64,000 bases of DNA, taken from positions 64,343,190 to 64,407,189 of the forward strand of contig CM055092.1 of assembly GCA_029204225.1 (NCBI GenBank), in the 5' to 3' direction. A program made the translations under genes and the position numbers. Origin of the DNA: Diphasiastrum complanatum (Eukaryota; Streptophyta; Lycopodiopsida; Lycopodiales; Lycopodiaceae). The notes under the pieces are model-generated. The model saw only the letters and a program-made list of their open reading frames with translations, ran no database searches and was not told the origin of the DNA. Numbering within the stretch: position 1 is the first letter of the stretch; the number at the start of each line of letters is the position of its first letter. Below, one piece after another: positions 44,692 to 58,139 of this stretch.

Positions 44692-47600
44692 ATCCTCCTT
44701 AAAATTTATGTTCCTATCAACATAGACTTTGAAATTAGGCCAAGATCAGACCTCATCTTCATAAAAACATTCTTGAGTAGAGGCTTGGTAAGAAGATCTG
44801 CAACACAATTTGAAGATGCAACATGTTCCAATGAGATCTCTCTCCCAATGGCTTTTTCTCTTACAAAATGATGAGCCACTTCAATATGTTTTCTCCTTGC
44901 ATGGAACACTGGATTATTTGCAAGAGCCTGAACAGAAATGTTATCATTCTTGATAATTGGAAGATCTTCATCTGCATAACACTTTAGCTCCAAAAGTAGC
45001 CTTTTGATCCATCCTTTGTTGTGGTTGTAAGAGATTTGTATTCAGCTTCACAATATGATAAGAAAATAGTTGCCTGCTTCTTTGATAGCCAAGAAACCAA
45101 GTTCCCTCTAAGAAAAATAGTGTAAACACTTGTAGATTTTCTATCCAACCTATCTCTTGCAAAATCTGAATCTGAAAATGCAATCAAAGTCAGATCTTCT
45201 CCTTTGTAAAATAATCTATAATTTAAGGTAGAAGATATATACCTCAAATGATATAACTTTGGATCCCACATGTGATGACTTAGCTTATGAACACAAAAGC
45301 TTAGATCAGGCCTAGTCGTTGTTAACCATATAAGTGATCCAATAAGACTCCTATAAAGAGTGATGTCCGCAAAGGATTTTTCATCGTCTTTCATAGGAAC
45401 TTTTACAATGTGCTCCATAGGTGTATCTATGCCTTTACAATTTTCCATATGGAATTTCCTGAGCATGGAAAGTGCATATCTACTTTGGCTTATAAATGCA
45501 TGACCTTTCCAAAGATCTATTTCAAGGTCTAGAATATAGTGAAGAACTCCTAAGTCCTGCATCTTAAACTCACTACCAAGTGCATGCTTAGTTTCTTCAA
45601 CTAACTTCTCATTATTTCCACAAAGAATGATATCATCTACATATATGAGAAGAATAATTACAAAGTTATCTACAAACTTATAATACAGAGAAGGGTCGTA
45701 TTCACTTAGACAAATTCGAGTGATATGAGATAGGAGTTGAGTCTTGCATACCAAGACCTTGGTGCTTGTTTCAGTCCATAGAGACTTTTGAACAAAAGAC
45801 AAACTTTTGATTCATCACCTTCTTTCACAAAACCTGGAGGTTGCTCCATGTAGATCTCCTCCTCAAGGTAACCATTGAGAAATGCATTAGAAACATCAAG
45901 CTGGAACATACTCCATTTGTGAAAACATGCAAGAGATATGAGTATTCGAATTGTTACCATCTTTGCAACTGGTGCAAAGGTGTCTTCATAATCAAGACCT
46001 TTGATTTGTGAATAGCCTTTGGCACAAAGTCTTGTTTTATACTTATGATAGATCCATCATGATTATACTTGATTCTGAATATCCACTTACATCCAATCAC
46101 ATGCATGTTGTTTGGTGGCTCCACAAGCTCCCATGTGTTGTTTGACATCAATGCTTCAAACTCTTGGGTCATTGCTTCAACCCACACCTTGGATTGAAGA
46201 GCTTCTTGGACATCTTTAGGCTCTTCATTTGATATGAAAAGAGCATGATAGGAAGTTTCACCTTCCACTTGCCTTCCTTCTTCATCATATGTGAGCCTCC
46301 TTGGCTCAGATCTTGCTCTTATAGATCTTCTTGGTGTGGTAGATTGAGTTTACTCCTCCTCAAGCCTTGGCCTCACCTCTTCTTGAGCAGCATCAAGATT
46401 GATGATTGTAGATCTTGCATGAGACTCCTTGATCTGTGCATCATCCAAGTTAAACTTATGATCTTCATGGAAGATCACATCTCTACTAACAACATTCTTG
46501 TCAGTAGAGGGTAAATAAACTTTGTATGCTTTTTTAGTAGATGCATATCCTACAAAAATTCCTTTTACAGCACTAGGATCTTCCTTCTTCCTAGTTTCTA
46601 TAGGCACATGCACAAAGCATACACTGCCAAAAATCCTAAGATGATCTACCTTAGGCTTTTTCTTATACAACATCTCAAATGGTGTTTTTCCTCCTATTGC
46701 AAGATTTGGAAGCCTATTACAAAGATAGTTTGCACATGCAACTGCCTCTCCCCAAAATTCTTTATGCAGAGAAGCTTCTAGCCTGATGGCTTTTGCACAT
46801 TCACATAAAGTTCTATTTTTCTCTCAGCAACTCCATTTAGCTGAGGAGTATATGAACAAGAAACTCTCTTTGAATACCCTCTCTCTCACAAAAGTCTTTA
46901 AACTTATTGGAGGTGTATTCTCCTCCACTATCACTTCTCAAAGCTGTCAATTTGAAGGAAAACTTTTTTTCTACATTAGATTTGAAAGTAAGAAAAACAT
47001 CATAGACCATGGCTTTAGAAGACAGCATATAGATCCAAGAATATCTTGTATAATCATCTACAAAGGAGACAAAGCAATTTGCTCCTCCTTTGATCTTAGT
47101 TGATGAGAAATGAACATCAGAGTGCACGAGTTTAAATGGTTGCTTTGTCTTAATGCTTGATCTAGGAAAAGGTCTTTTGTGTGATTTTGCCAGCACACAA
47201 GCTTCACAAGGTAGAAGCTCCTTTGACAATGTCTTTGGTAGTCCAACAGCTTTACCTTCCTTGACCATAGATTGCATGGCTTTGAAATTGGGATGTCCCA
47301 ATCTCTTATGCCACAGATCCTCCTGAAGAATCTTGGTCTCATAAGCAATATCTGAAATGTTAGCACTCTCCCTAGAATCTAGTTTGTACAACTTACCAAT
47401 TCTAGATCCTCTAGCAATAACTTCATTTTCTCTTGAGATTATACACTTGTCAACTTGAAACTTGACATCCAATCCACTATCAAACAACTGTCCTACACTA
47501 TGAGATTTTTGGTCAATCTAGGTACATAAAGTACATCATGTAAGCAAAAAGATTTTGATGATGATGCATGCAGTGGAATACTACCTATTCTTTCAATCCT

Positions 47601-48110
47601 ACACTCTACATCACTAGCAGTATAGATTGATCTTTTTACACCTAGATATGGTATGAGATTAGTGAAAGAGTTTCTGGAACTAGACATATGGGAACTAGCC
47701 CCACTATCTATCCACCAAACTTCTTCATTCTTAAAAGAAAAAGATGAAAAAGTAGACATCATTAATGAATCCTCTCTTTCACTCTCAACACCCACACACT
47801 CATACTCATTAGTAAGGTTAGCTTGCTTCAATTGGTCCTTCTTCTTGAAACAGTTTGATGCATAGTGTCCTTTCTTGCCACAGAAAAAACACTTGATCTT
47901 TGAAAGCTTCTTCTTGCCACTGGATGTCGTAGCTTGTGAGGACTGATCCTCACCACCTTCTTTGGCTTTGTCCTTCTTGAAGTGTTGTTGTCCTTTGCCC
48001 TTGCCTCTTGACTTGTCTCTGATGAAGAGTGCTTTGTCATCTCCACCATCTTTCAATGAAAGTCTGTTGATCCTCAGCAACTTGTTCTCTTGCCTACTTT
48101 CTTCAGCCAA
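44692..48110 (-). pseudogene. copia gag-pol, several frameshifts
   Basis: Minus-strand order: gag C-terminus with a zinc knuckle CFFCGKKGHYASNC at 47,891-47,850; protease WWIDSGASSHM near 47,710; integrase zinc region LWHKRLGHP..CEACVLAKSHK (about 47,320-47,165) and core HSDVHFSS..FVDDYTRYSWIY with SDSGGEYTS (about 47,115-46,900); a C-terminal FGSVCFVHVP..KGIFVGYA block (46,640-46,530); RT with NTWELVEPPNN (about 46,140), QLDVSNAFLNGYL (about 45,905), LKQAPRSWYARL and the catalytic YVDDIIL (about 45,640); RNase H with FSDSDFARD, SYCEAEYKSL and RKHIEVAHHFVRE (about 44,870). Frames break near 47,490, 46,840, 45,960, 45,720 and 45,000. The sequence between the primer site and 48,110 is too short for a full gag, so the N-terminal gag domain is deleted. 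Confidence 0.93.
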
Positions 48111-48365
48111 TACCTATCCAACAAGCTACAGAACATCAAATTTGGATCATTCCTTGAGAAGTAGCACTCATTAATGAGGGCTGATTTCACACGTGTGAGC
48201 TCTTTGTCCATACAGAGCTCCGCTGGAGCAGATCAACCTTGTTTTGATCTACTTATGATCCACAGATAGCTTGTCTCTCAGCGAGTTTGAATCCCTCTCC
48301 CAAATCCAAGTTCCTACAAGCAAAAACACTGATGATCTGATGTATACACCCTCACCTCTTCAAAG

Positions 48366-48383
48366 CATGAATCTCTGATACCA
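48366..48383 (-). other. copia primer-binding site
   Basis: The minus strand reads TGGTATCAGAG directly after the LTR end. This is complementary to the 3' end of plant initiator tRNA-Met, the usual copia primer. Confidence 0.93.
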
Positions 48384-49114
48384 TGTGAAGTTTTTAGCAC
48401 GTGTGAACTTCACCACACACCCTACAAGATCTTCTTGAGGTGTTGTGATTGCACAAGATTGATCAAAGAATAGTATACTTGAAAAATCTAAGGCAAGAGC
48501 ACAATGGCATAAATCTGACTGAAAAATCTAACTTCTTACTATGAGAATTGAATGTCAGAAATAATTTTTAAGTGTTCAGTATGGGGAAAACAGGTTGCTC
48601 TCAAGTAGAGAGAGAAAATCAATGATGGAAAACTCGGGTAGAGAGAGAGTGAGTCCAAAACACCAAAATCTCATTATTCACAATATGGCAAAACATGCCA
48701 AGATTTCCCTACATGAGAGAGACTCGAATTCCTATAGTGGAGTTGCATGGAAAGTCCACTTAATTGAACTAATTCAACTACCAGAGATCCACATGTGTAA
48801 CTGCATGCATGGATATTGCATGTACTGCATGTCAACTCATAAAACTACCTAGACATGTGTAGATCACAAAAACTACTTTGCATGTTGCATGCACTGATTG
48901 CATGTGGCTTGCATGCATACAGAAAGATATTGCATGCTATCTAAACAGTTGCATGTCATCAAAATTGAATCTACCTAATCCAAACTCGACCTATTCTAGA
49001 AGGTTATGTGCTCAATTCACATACCTTTTATGTACAACATGAATTACAATGGAAATAACCATAGACATGGCCCCAAACTCGAGATAGGAAGATAATATTT
49101 TAATAATCTTCACA
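48384..49114 (-). repeat. 5' LTR of the copia element
   Basis: 731 bases, the same ends as the 3' LTR. It carries an extra segment near 48,866-48,920 with repeated GCATG words, which accounts for the length difference. Several point differences from the 3' LTR show that the insertion is not recent. Confidence 0.95.
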
Positions 49115-49119
49115 AGTTT

Positions 49120-52100
49120 TTCAATGGATCCACAATAAAATTTGCAGGTGCGAATCACTAAAAATGATCAATTAACATTGTCATATTACTTTGAATTGTG
49201 AAAATTGTACCAAAACTATGTAGATGAAATTTTTTTCATTATTTCCACGTTCTATGAGTTGAAAGGAGCAATTGTGCTTTCGAATTGCTCATATGTGAGC
49301 TACCATGAGAGTTAATAGCATTTAAATTCATATCTTTTATTTATTTTTATAACATTTATAGTGCATATTTCTTGATATAACAGAATCTGAAAAAATTATC
49401 TTTGTTTACTATATTGTTAATTTACAGAGTTAAAAAGAATATGATTTTTATTGCTAACAATTTTATTATAACATTAGCATTTCGCTATAGTAAATTCCTT
49501 AAAAAAAATTGCCTTCATACTTGGTAATTCTAGAACAAGGTTCTTCCAATATTTTATTGAAAGAATAAGGGGTGTTCAAACATTCAAACAATGAACTGGC
49601 AACACAAAACTAAATGATAATTATTTAAGCTACTAAATAACATGATATACATAAGGGTAGAATCTCTATCTTAAGTTTCAAAGATTTTTCTCAGGCTCAA
49701 AGTCCAAGGTCAAGTCTTCCTTCATCAAGATTGGCCTTTGTTGAGATTTTATTGAGTATTGTATAGATTCCTTTAATTTTCAGCATGTAGTGAAGATTGG
49801 TTTTCACCCCTCCTTACCTACATGAAAGAGAAGGGTGGCGTCCAACTGCCTTCACTCCAAAGCACCAAAGATGTCTTTTTGAATCTAATTCATTGGATTC
49901 CCATTCACCAAATTTCAGAAAAATTCTCGCCTGCATTTGACACATGTCAATATATGGTTTGCTTGTTCCAAACTAATGAAGATTCAATGGTGCAAACTCT
50001 TCCAATGGTCGTTCAAAATGCACCCCTTTGCAAAACTGACTTACGATGTGGGAAATAGCACATATCTTGAAATTGCAATTTTTTCATTTTGAGAAAAAAA
50101 GTTCTTTGATATTATGGCCTCAACACAAAAAGTTCGCAAATATTTAAAATGTGGTATTCTGGCATTACACATCATTCCAGCCTCGACAATAAGAATTTCC
50201 CAAAGAACGATTTATGAGGACTTTCCTTCTATGTGACTTTGAATTGATTTTAGGCCTCTGTAAATTTTTAGCTTCATTATTATTCCATTGTCAAAAATTG
50301 AAAGGTTAATTTTATCACATATATTGATGTTGCTTTGCTAGATATTGTAACAACGAGCCTCAAGTTTTGCTTTGAAGTTTGTAAAAGAAATTCTTCATGC
50401 ACTCATTAGTTAATGTCTATGCTAGTATTTGTTCTACTCAAAACTACATTTTCCTCATGTGTCATGGAACAACTTTTGATTATTGTTTGAAAATTTCAAT
50501 TGCCAGCTCAAGTTTTAATACTCCACATACAACCACACTGATTAACTTTATTTTTTTTTTTCTAATCTTTTATTATCCCAATTCACTAAAGACAACCCTG
50601 ATTTTAAAAAGGGTACATCATATAATGTCGCTGATTGAATTATTGAATTATCGTTGAGTTGCTTATGTATCCAATTGCTACTTTGGCCTCCTTTGTCATC
50701 ACAAAGTCTAGTTGAAATTTAAGGCAAATCATTAAAGGTACTTGTGCATATTTTTTTAAAATGGTATAGGGAATGCATTTTATCAATTAGAATATGGCAA
50801 AATAGCCATTTACATAAAAACTAATATTTAAACTATCAAAACCATTATCCATCAAGGTCACTTATAGGTGTTGCTAAAAATGACATCATGTCATTTAGTC
50901 TTTTAAAAATACTTACTACAAGTAAAAACATTGAAAACAACTCTAGTTGCCTCAAATCTTGTGACATAATTAGTCATTTGAAATCCAATTTTTTCGTAAC
51001 AACTTATAGTTGCTTTTGACACAATTAACAACTATATATGAAGAAAATAGAAGAAGGCATAATGACACATTTGTACTCCATAGATTGCATTATCTTCTAA
51101 GAATTTAAATGATTGACTACATTTGTTGAATTTTTTTAAGCATTACAATTTTGTTTTAGTGGCACTTTTGATCATCTATGTGTTTACCAACATTGAATGC
51201 CTTATGCAAGTCACTTTCGTTAGTGGCACTTATAAACATCATGTGTATGCTAAAATTGCAATGTTAGTTGTGCTATGCTTCTCACTAAGAAACATCTATG
51301 AACAAACTTAGCCTCATCATACACTTACAAAGAGTGCATGTATCCTTGCATGTGTAGGTCTAACATAGTTTCTAACTATTTCATAATCAATCAACTCCAA
51401 GCCAAAGCACTCATGATTTAGATTCATAATATGTCTCATGTCTTAACCAACTCAGATCGCTTGGTGAAAGGTACTTCAAGGATTTCATAGATAAATAAGT
51501 ATGAATTCACATTTTTATTCTTTTGTTCTTTTCATCATATAGATGTGCATACGTGCATACCTTTTATACAAGCAAGCATTTGTGCGTTCACGCACATACA
51601 CACCCCTTTCAAAACAAACAATCATTAATTTTTGTGTCAAAGAAGATGAAATAGTTTCTCTTGCAATTTCGCAAACTTTCAATCATGATTTTTAAAAACT
51701 TCAGTAGCTCAACAAACTATTAAAATAGTTTACTTAGTTGAAACTACAAATGTTGAAACTACAAATGTGTACATGTTACTATCCAAATTCTCATGCCATG
51801 TTCACTCACTATACCTTGATAGATACAAGTTCACTCACGTAGATTTGCTAAAGTGGTAAGGTCATATCTCTTGTTTAAAATAGCCAACAAGTATTGCAAT
51901 ATGCCACTTACTATCTCAACTAACAAATAATCAAAGTTGGAATAATCCCAAATATTTATTGTGTATATCATTTGCAATTCAGTGTGAAATTTTACAAAGC
52001 AAATTATGGTGCCTTTCAAATATTGCCAATATTGTGAGATATGTGCAAACTTTACAAGGACCAAGAATGGCTTCATTTTAGAAACTTAACTGTCATTTGA

Positions 52101-52150
52101 AAAGGCAAGGCTATTTGTCAATACGAAAAACAGCCTTGGTGCTCATAGGT
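49120..52150. other. AT-rich spacer, no gene seen
   Basis: No frame on either strand resembles a known protein, and base composition is AT-rich throughout. It includes the 3' flank of the glycine-rich-domain gene near 52,080-52,160. Small open frames at 49,822, 50,397 and 51,123 lack any supporting feature. Confidence 0.65.
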
Positions 52151-52160
52151 ATGTGGCATG

Positions 52161-54024
52161 TCAACTACCGCCACAACCACCACCACCGCCACCACAACCG
52201 CCACCACCACCGCCACCGCCTCCACCACATCCACCCCCTCCAGCACCTCCACAGCCACCCCCTCCAGCGCTGCATCCTCCAGCTCCACATCCTCCACCTC
52301 CACAACCACCTCCACAAGCTGTCGATGCCCCACCACATGCTCCTCCTCCACAAACACCTCCTCCACAAGCTCCTCCATTTGAATTACCAGAATCAGGGGA
52401 ATCATCCCACCAAGGAAGAAAATAAGGTGTGGTGTTATCTTGATCGATGGAGCTGGAGCCTGCTCCAATAAGAAATTCACTAGTGAAAGCGATACTGCCT
52501 GTTATGAAAGTAACAATTTGTAATGATCAGCATAATTAGGGATGAGCATATTACCTTATGTATTAACTATGCCACATCACTTACACATAAAAAAGCTGGA
52601 GGTTTTAGACCGAGAAAACTAAGTTTAATTGTTTCCATAGACAATAAGGTATATTTCAAAAGACATTACTGAGGACAATCTAAAAGCAAGACTCACCCCA
52701 CCCAGAATCCCCTTCATCCCTCGTTTTTCGTCTCCTTGACTGGATGGCTCTTGGTTTGCACTTTTTCCCAAGCATGTCGCCAATGGACACAGCAATGATT
52801 GATGATAGCAACAAGACAAGAACCACATTTTCTTCTGGTGCAACCTGAAAGCAGCTACTGGGTTAGCATGCAAACAAACATAAAAATGGTTTAACTTATA
52901 AAAATCTAAAACATTGGCAATCTGACAAAATAGATCCTTACCAGAAGGTAAATTTTCGTACAAAGATCTTGATGAACAACCAAGAAAACCACAATGTGGG
53001 ACTGTAGATACAAGTCAACTGCTACTATGTGGTGCGAGCATATTCATAGACTAGGCTACATAATAGTAAAAAAATATCCTATCAAAGGCAAGCTTGACAA
53101 TGATACAAATTGAAAGATTCCATTTAACTGTCGACAGCACAGCTAAATCAGGCAATGACAATCTAATGTCAGGAAATCACAATAGAATGAAAACTATGTC
53201 AAAAAAAGCAAACAAGAAAACTTGACTGATCCCCAAGCGTTTATCAAACTATATGCATTTTGAAGCATGGAACAAAAGCAGAAGCTGAGGGCCCCAGAAT
53301 GTCAGTGTTACATATGGTGTAAACTCAAAATACGGAGAAAAAGGAACTAAGCATAATACCTCCATATAAGCAGATCTCCAATTGAAAAGTGCCGTTGCTT
53401 TTCCTATCGGTGCATCAAGAGTATAACGAATAACAGTTACAAACCCAGCCTCTAGCTTTTCTGTTCCTCCTTTAACCTCATATTGCAGTCGTCTTCCAGG
53501 TATTAACCTCACCTATAATACATGATTAACACAATGGAAACTTATAACACGGCATCAACAAAATCAAGAAAAGAACAAGAGTCAAGAAGAGATGGCATTT
53601 AATTCAGTAACTTGTGAAGCTCACAGGATATCCCAGATTGCCTTGCAGCTCAAATATGGGTCTCAGGTTCCAATTAGGATCATTGATGTCGCGCTTGATG
53701 GAAAACGCTACTGAGTTGTCAAACAAAGACCATGCTCTGCAGACGGAGAGATCAAGGTAACGCCCATTAATTTGGGCCAACTGCTTTGCGCATCCTATAC
53801 TGTCACCTGTGAGGTGAAAGTTCAGAAAATTAAAAACAGCCAGGAAAACTAAAAAACAGGCAAAGAGCATGCTCAATTTCTTTGAAACTTCAAATTGGTC
53901 AAAAACAAAATGGTGAGAGAAAACATTTACGAGCAACTATGAAATAAGACTCATTATTAGTACTTTGGGAGTGAGGAAACTTGCATCAAACTTAAGAGAG
54001 GACGCTATCAGAATATTCAACCAA

Positions 54025-54075
<51 letters not shown>

Positions 54076-57000
54076 ATGCATATTGTTCGTCACTAGACTA
54101 CAATAGAATTCAAAGAGTGAATCTGCTTGAAGGTCAGGATTCCTCCTATACAACTGCCTCTCGTGATAGCATTCGACCACAAAATTGTGGAATAAGTATA
54201 TTTATCTCTATTAGAAAATTAAAAACGTTCAAGGTTCTTATAACATGTTCAGTAGATCAATAAGCTTTGGTTTGCCTCATACTAGATTTAATATTCGCAT
54301 GTTCAACGCACAACTTGTAAAAGGTCAAGTCACAGATTTGTTGTCTTTGCATAATATTTACCATTTTGTTATTCAATGAATGACCTCACCAGAAATTTTT
54401 CCATCATCCCAACGAGATTGCTTGTAATCCCAACCACCTAGATGCACATGAATACACACTTCTTCCTCAGAAACAGGTTTCAACTTGAAAAATCCACCTT
54501 CTGCATTCCTGAAAAATTCGAAATAGCTTAAAAGTCAAGCTGACAGTAGATGTTGAATTGATTTGGCTGCAACTAAAGTCTTGATGCATTTAACCTTTCA
54601 CAATTCATTAAAAAAGAAGTGGAGAAAAATATTTCTGAGGAAATTATAAGTGAATAAGTAATATATTTTAGCAACAACAAAAGGATATTCACCTAAATAT
54701 TAGATATTGGCTGCCTTATTGAACCTGGAATTGTAGTTTAAAAAATGCATACTCAGTCAGGTACTTCATCAAAATCAGCTCTTATGTACTTGTGCTTTGA
54801 GATCAGTTAAACACACTCTGACCATATCTAATTGGTCAGCTTTCAACACTTCTCGGAAAGATAAATTGAAATGGTAAGAGAAGATGCTGCTTACCTGATG
54901 CGTATGACAAAAACCTCCTTATCAGTGTGATCTAGGATTGTCCTTGTCATCCACAATCCTTTATTAGTGCTTCCAGGTCTCAGTGTTTTTAAGTCATCAC
55001 CTATGGGTCTTGCTTTCCTTCCTCTAAATAGATAAGGAGCTGCAATAGGAGGAGTCACTGACATTCCAACATGTAATTTTGGCTGAATCAAACCGTTTGA
55101 AAGAGGAAACCACTCATCCAATGCTAGTCCTGGCTTCTTTAATAGATTTTCCCATGTTAATTCAACACTTCCGATAAACTTCTTCCGCCGTAGGAGGAGG
55201 CTTGGTTTATACTGAAGACCTAAGACTAGACCAACCGTAGACAATTCACACTCCATAGTCAATACTTTGTTCCAGAGGGGTTCCGGTGATGCAGGTACTT
55301 TGCGTGTTTGTAAACTGAATTTCCTGGACTGCTGTAAGGCACTCACACATACTTTAAAATATGAGACATTCTTTGTAGGCACACATTTTGCACCATAGAT
55401 GATTAGGTAAACCTGCAATCAGCAACACACTGAAGTTAGTGAAGAGTAGGTAGCCTTCTTGTTGGGGCGTAAAGCTCAAATCAAGGCTTCAATAGAAACA
55501 GAAGCAAGAAGACAATGAATAAACTCAAGCTCTGAACTGTTTAAACAATTTTTTAACCTTGTTACTGTTAAGAATCAAGAAGCAGCTATACCTGTACAAC
55601 TTGTCTTTTAGTCAAGTAATTCTCTTGGTATGGTAATGCAGCGATTGAACTGGAGACAGGAATGCCAGTTACAATGCTTTGAGCAACCGTTGCTTCTAGT
55701 GGAGGTACAGGAGAAGGTGCATTTCCTTTATACAACACTCCTGCTCTCTCATACAAGAAACCGAAAGTATGCTCCCACAACTCACGAGTCTTCCGGAAAC
55801 CTGTATCCAGCTTTTGTCCTTCCTCTCTGTTGCTATCAGTATCATCATGGTCAAGAGTTTTACCAAGTAGCGCCTTCATGTCATTAGCATAAGCCACAGG
55901 ACTGAGCTGGTGAGCATGCCACATCACATCAATGTCATATGTTGGCACAAAAAACGCTGACGTCATATCCCTATTCTGCATCTTGATCAGGTGCAGAAAC
56001 CCCTTGTATCTCTGTTCTGCAACCCGCAAGAAGGTAATATCGGCAAAGTAAGGTTTGGATACCTGTTTAACATAGTGATGAAAAATTTATCAAAGCAAAA
56101 ACAGACAAGTTATTCTCGACAGGAAGTTTTTGTGTATGAATTAAGCATATACAGACGAAATGTGATCAGATTTAGCAAAGCAGAAGTAGAAAGATTATTC
56201 TCAACCAGGCGGGTTTGTGTATGAATCGATAATTTACAGACTACAATTGAGATGAATGGAATGTACAGAAAAATTAGATAATACCTGGTAGTAGAAGGAT
56301 CGCTGTCTGGAAACGGCCTCGACCAGATTGTATGTGATCTTTCCTTGAACAATGCCTCCTGGGATAAGTGGAATAGATGTGCAATGTCCTTCTGTAGAGG
56401 CATCGCGCAATAGAAACGGAGGGCTGTAATTCTCATTTGGAAAGTGCTTTTTCCAGATACATACAGTTGCATCTGTGGTAGCAGGGTGCACAGAGGGAGC
56501 ATGAATTATGTGGCCCCAATTTGTTTCGCAATCCCTCGCATACTGAACCTGTATGAAGATGGGTAAAGGTCAGATGGGCTTATTTCAATTGACCCGAAAT
56601 TGTTCTGTAAAGAATTGTCTCTTGAAGATTACACGACATCTTGTTGAAAGTTTCCTGATTTTTCATGTAACGCACGCCCTACATGAAAAAGCTAACAGTC
56701 CCAGATTAGAAGCCAAATGATTGTGAAATTTGCGCTTAGTAGTTACGTTACCGGATTCAGCCTGTGGCAGTGCCAAACCCAGGCACAATCTAAAGGAGGA
56801 ACAAGGGTAACGCCCGTCTCCGCGTAACCCCCATAAGCTGCCGCCAATGGTAGCCAGCAATTTTTATACCTGAAGAAACACCACTTAGCTGTTAACATTG
56901 ATTCCTTGAACAAATGTCCAGTTTTCAGCAGCGTACGTTTTGAGTTGCACAGTTTCTGAAAGAAGCAAAATTACACTATGAGAACGTATATTTGCTACTT

Positions 57001-57176
57001 ATCGCAAAACTTGTTGACCTTTGGATCGCGCGCTCTAGGGTCGGACCCTCGTATAATTCTGGATAACGGTCTACTGTAGCTAGAAAATGTAAAAGCTCAG
57101 AAGCGGCAGCAACGAGATCCACACTAATTCGAATAGCTTGAGAGCTTTTCCACTCCTTTTGATTACGTTCATCCAT
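52161..57176 (-). CDS. glycine-rich domain-containing protein (DUF1399/GRDP family), ten exons, intact
   Basis: Exons on the minus strand: 57176-57019, 56869-56752, 56548-56285, 56062-55592, 55412-54895, 54508-54390, 53806-53625, 53512-53360, 52844-52697, 52498-52161. All introns are GT-AG, phases agree, and the product has 822 residues. The N-terminus (ISVDLVAAASELLHFLATVD) and the paired WHCHRLNP (85-92) and WHAHQLSP (228-235) motifs are the marks of the DUF1399 region. A C2-like segment with beta-strand character follows (about 338-510). A basic stretch lies around 690-700. The last exon gives a tail of about 70 residues made almost only of Gly with regularly placed Cys. Plant members of this family have been linked to stress and hormone responses; the molecular role is not clear. 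The only long non-transposon gene besides the P450, with no sign of decay. Confidence 0.95.
54027..54073. repeat. (CT)n microsatellite in the GRDP intron 6
   Basis: An uninterrupted CT run inside the intron between exons 6 and 7 (53,807-54,389). On the sense strand it reads as GA. Confidence 0.97.
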
Positions 57177-57660
57177 CCTATCCTCGACACTGGAGTTATT
57201 GCCGACTTAAATTCTTCCAGTAACACCAGCAATAGGCGAAAGATCTCGAGAAGAAACTTGAACAGATTATAATCTCAGGAATTCTGCTGCAACAGAAAGA
57301 CCACAAATTCAATATGGATGCACTGCAACAAGGAACGCCAGCATTCACCAACCAATACAATTTCCAGTTTCCAGCTCTTTTACGGTGTACACTACTGTAT
57401 CATTATTATGCATTCGTTGCAAGTACTTTCATATATATGTAAATGGGTACCTGATGAAACAAGGATGCCTCTGGAATGTGCTGCCCTCCCAATATTTTGA
57501 ATCAGTAAAGCACTGGGAAGCTTACATCCTGAGAAGAGTTGTTATCTCTTATGGACTTTTTCTGAAGACTCTCATCGCCATCTCCTTCGCCATCGCCATG
57601 CGTCAACAAGAAGCGCGTGATTTTTATTAGTCTCATTTGGGAATCCTCCATCGCGTCCCA
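57177..57660 (-). promoter_or_regulatory. upstream region of the GRDP gene
   Basis: The 5' leader and core promoter of the gene should lie here. I see no strong TATA box at a clear distance, so the start of transcription cannot be placed. No other gene is visible in it. Confidence 0.4.
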
Positions 57661-58038
57661 TCATCCATGCCGTTGGGGATTTAGAGCACGGGGCCACAAG
57701 TCTTCAGAACACGGGGCAACACGTGTTTAGAGTTTGGCTCCCCCCAATGGCTAGGCGCCACGTGGTCATGATGCCAGGCCGGGCGGGGATCGCCAAAAAT
57801 ACTCGGGCGATCTATTTTGATGGGCACACACAGTTGGGAGCACTTGAGCGGGCGCCGCGCAGCGGGGAGTGGTGCCGGCACGCAGGGCACCTGCACACCG
57901 AGGCACACACACACATGTGAGAAATTGTGCATTTTTGCTTATAAATTTGCTTCCAGGAATCCCATAGATATGCTTATGGGAACGTGGCGCCCAAGGCAGC
58001 CATTTAAAAAAAAAAAAGGATGTGACTGAGGGCACACT
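57661..58038. other. GC-rich segment
   Basis: GC content jumps well above the surroundings, with CACGTG at about 57,720, a further CCACGTGG at about 57,760, and GGCCGGGCGGGG at 57,777. CACGTG is the G-box core in plants; whether these two serve the GRDP gene is not shown. Open frames on both strands look like composition effects. Confidence 0.45.
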
Positions 58039-58126
58039 GGGGCCAAACGGCCACCGTGCCTCTGAGATGCCAGGATCCCGTGCTAGGAGGGCCCCTGCAT
58101 CTTGGAGGCACTGGCCATTTTGGCCC
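58039..58126. repeat. imperfect inverted repeat able to form a hairpin
   Basis: The left arm GGGGCCAAACGGCCACCGTG.. (58,039-58,070) pairs with the right arm GCATCTTGGAGGCACTGGCC.. (58,097-58,126) with only a few mismatches and a loop of about 26 bases. Arms are about 30 bases each. Confidence 0.75.
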
Positions 58127-58139
58127 AAACTTAATCACA

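Larger units (their letters stand above)
44016..49114 (-). mobile_element. Ty1/copia element, both LTRs present, coding region decayed
   Basis: The element is bounded by LTRs at 44,016-44,691 and 48,384-49,114, each starting TGTGAAG and ending CTTCACA, and by a 5-base target duplication AGTTT (44,011-44,015 and 49,115-49,119). On the minus strand the primer-binding site TGGTATCAGAG follows the 5' LTR directly, matching the initiator methionine tRNA, and AAGGAGGAT precedes the 3' LTR. Total length 5,099 bases. The internal order is gag, protease, integrase, RT, RNase H, as in copia. It is non-autonomous now because of frameshifts in pol and a missing gag N-terminal domain. Confidence 0.96.

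Noticed and set aside
52097-52480. Plus-strand frames rich in Pro, His or Thr
   Set aside because: They are the complement of the GRDP glycine/cysteine exon, whose splice site and phase agree with the rest of the gene.
57723-58128. Open frames on both strands in the GC-rich segment
   Set aside because: They follow from high GC content and few stop codons; there is no homology or splice support.
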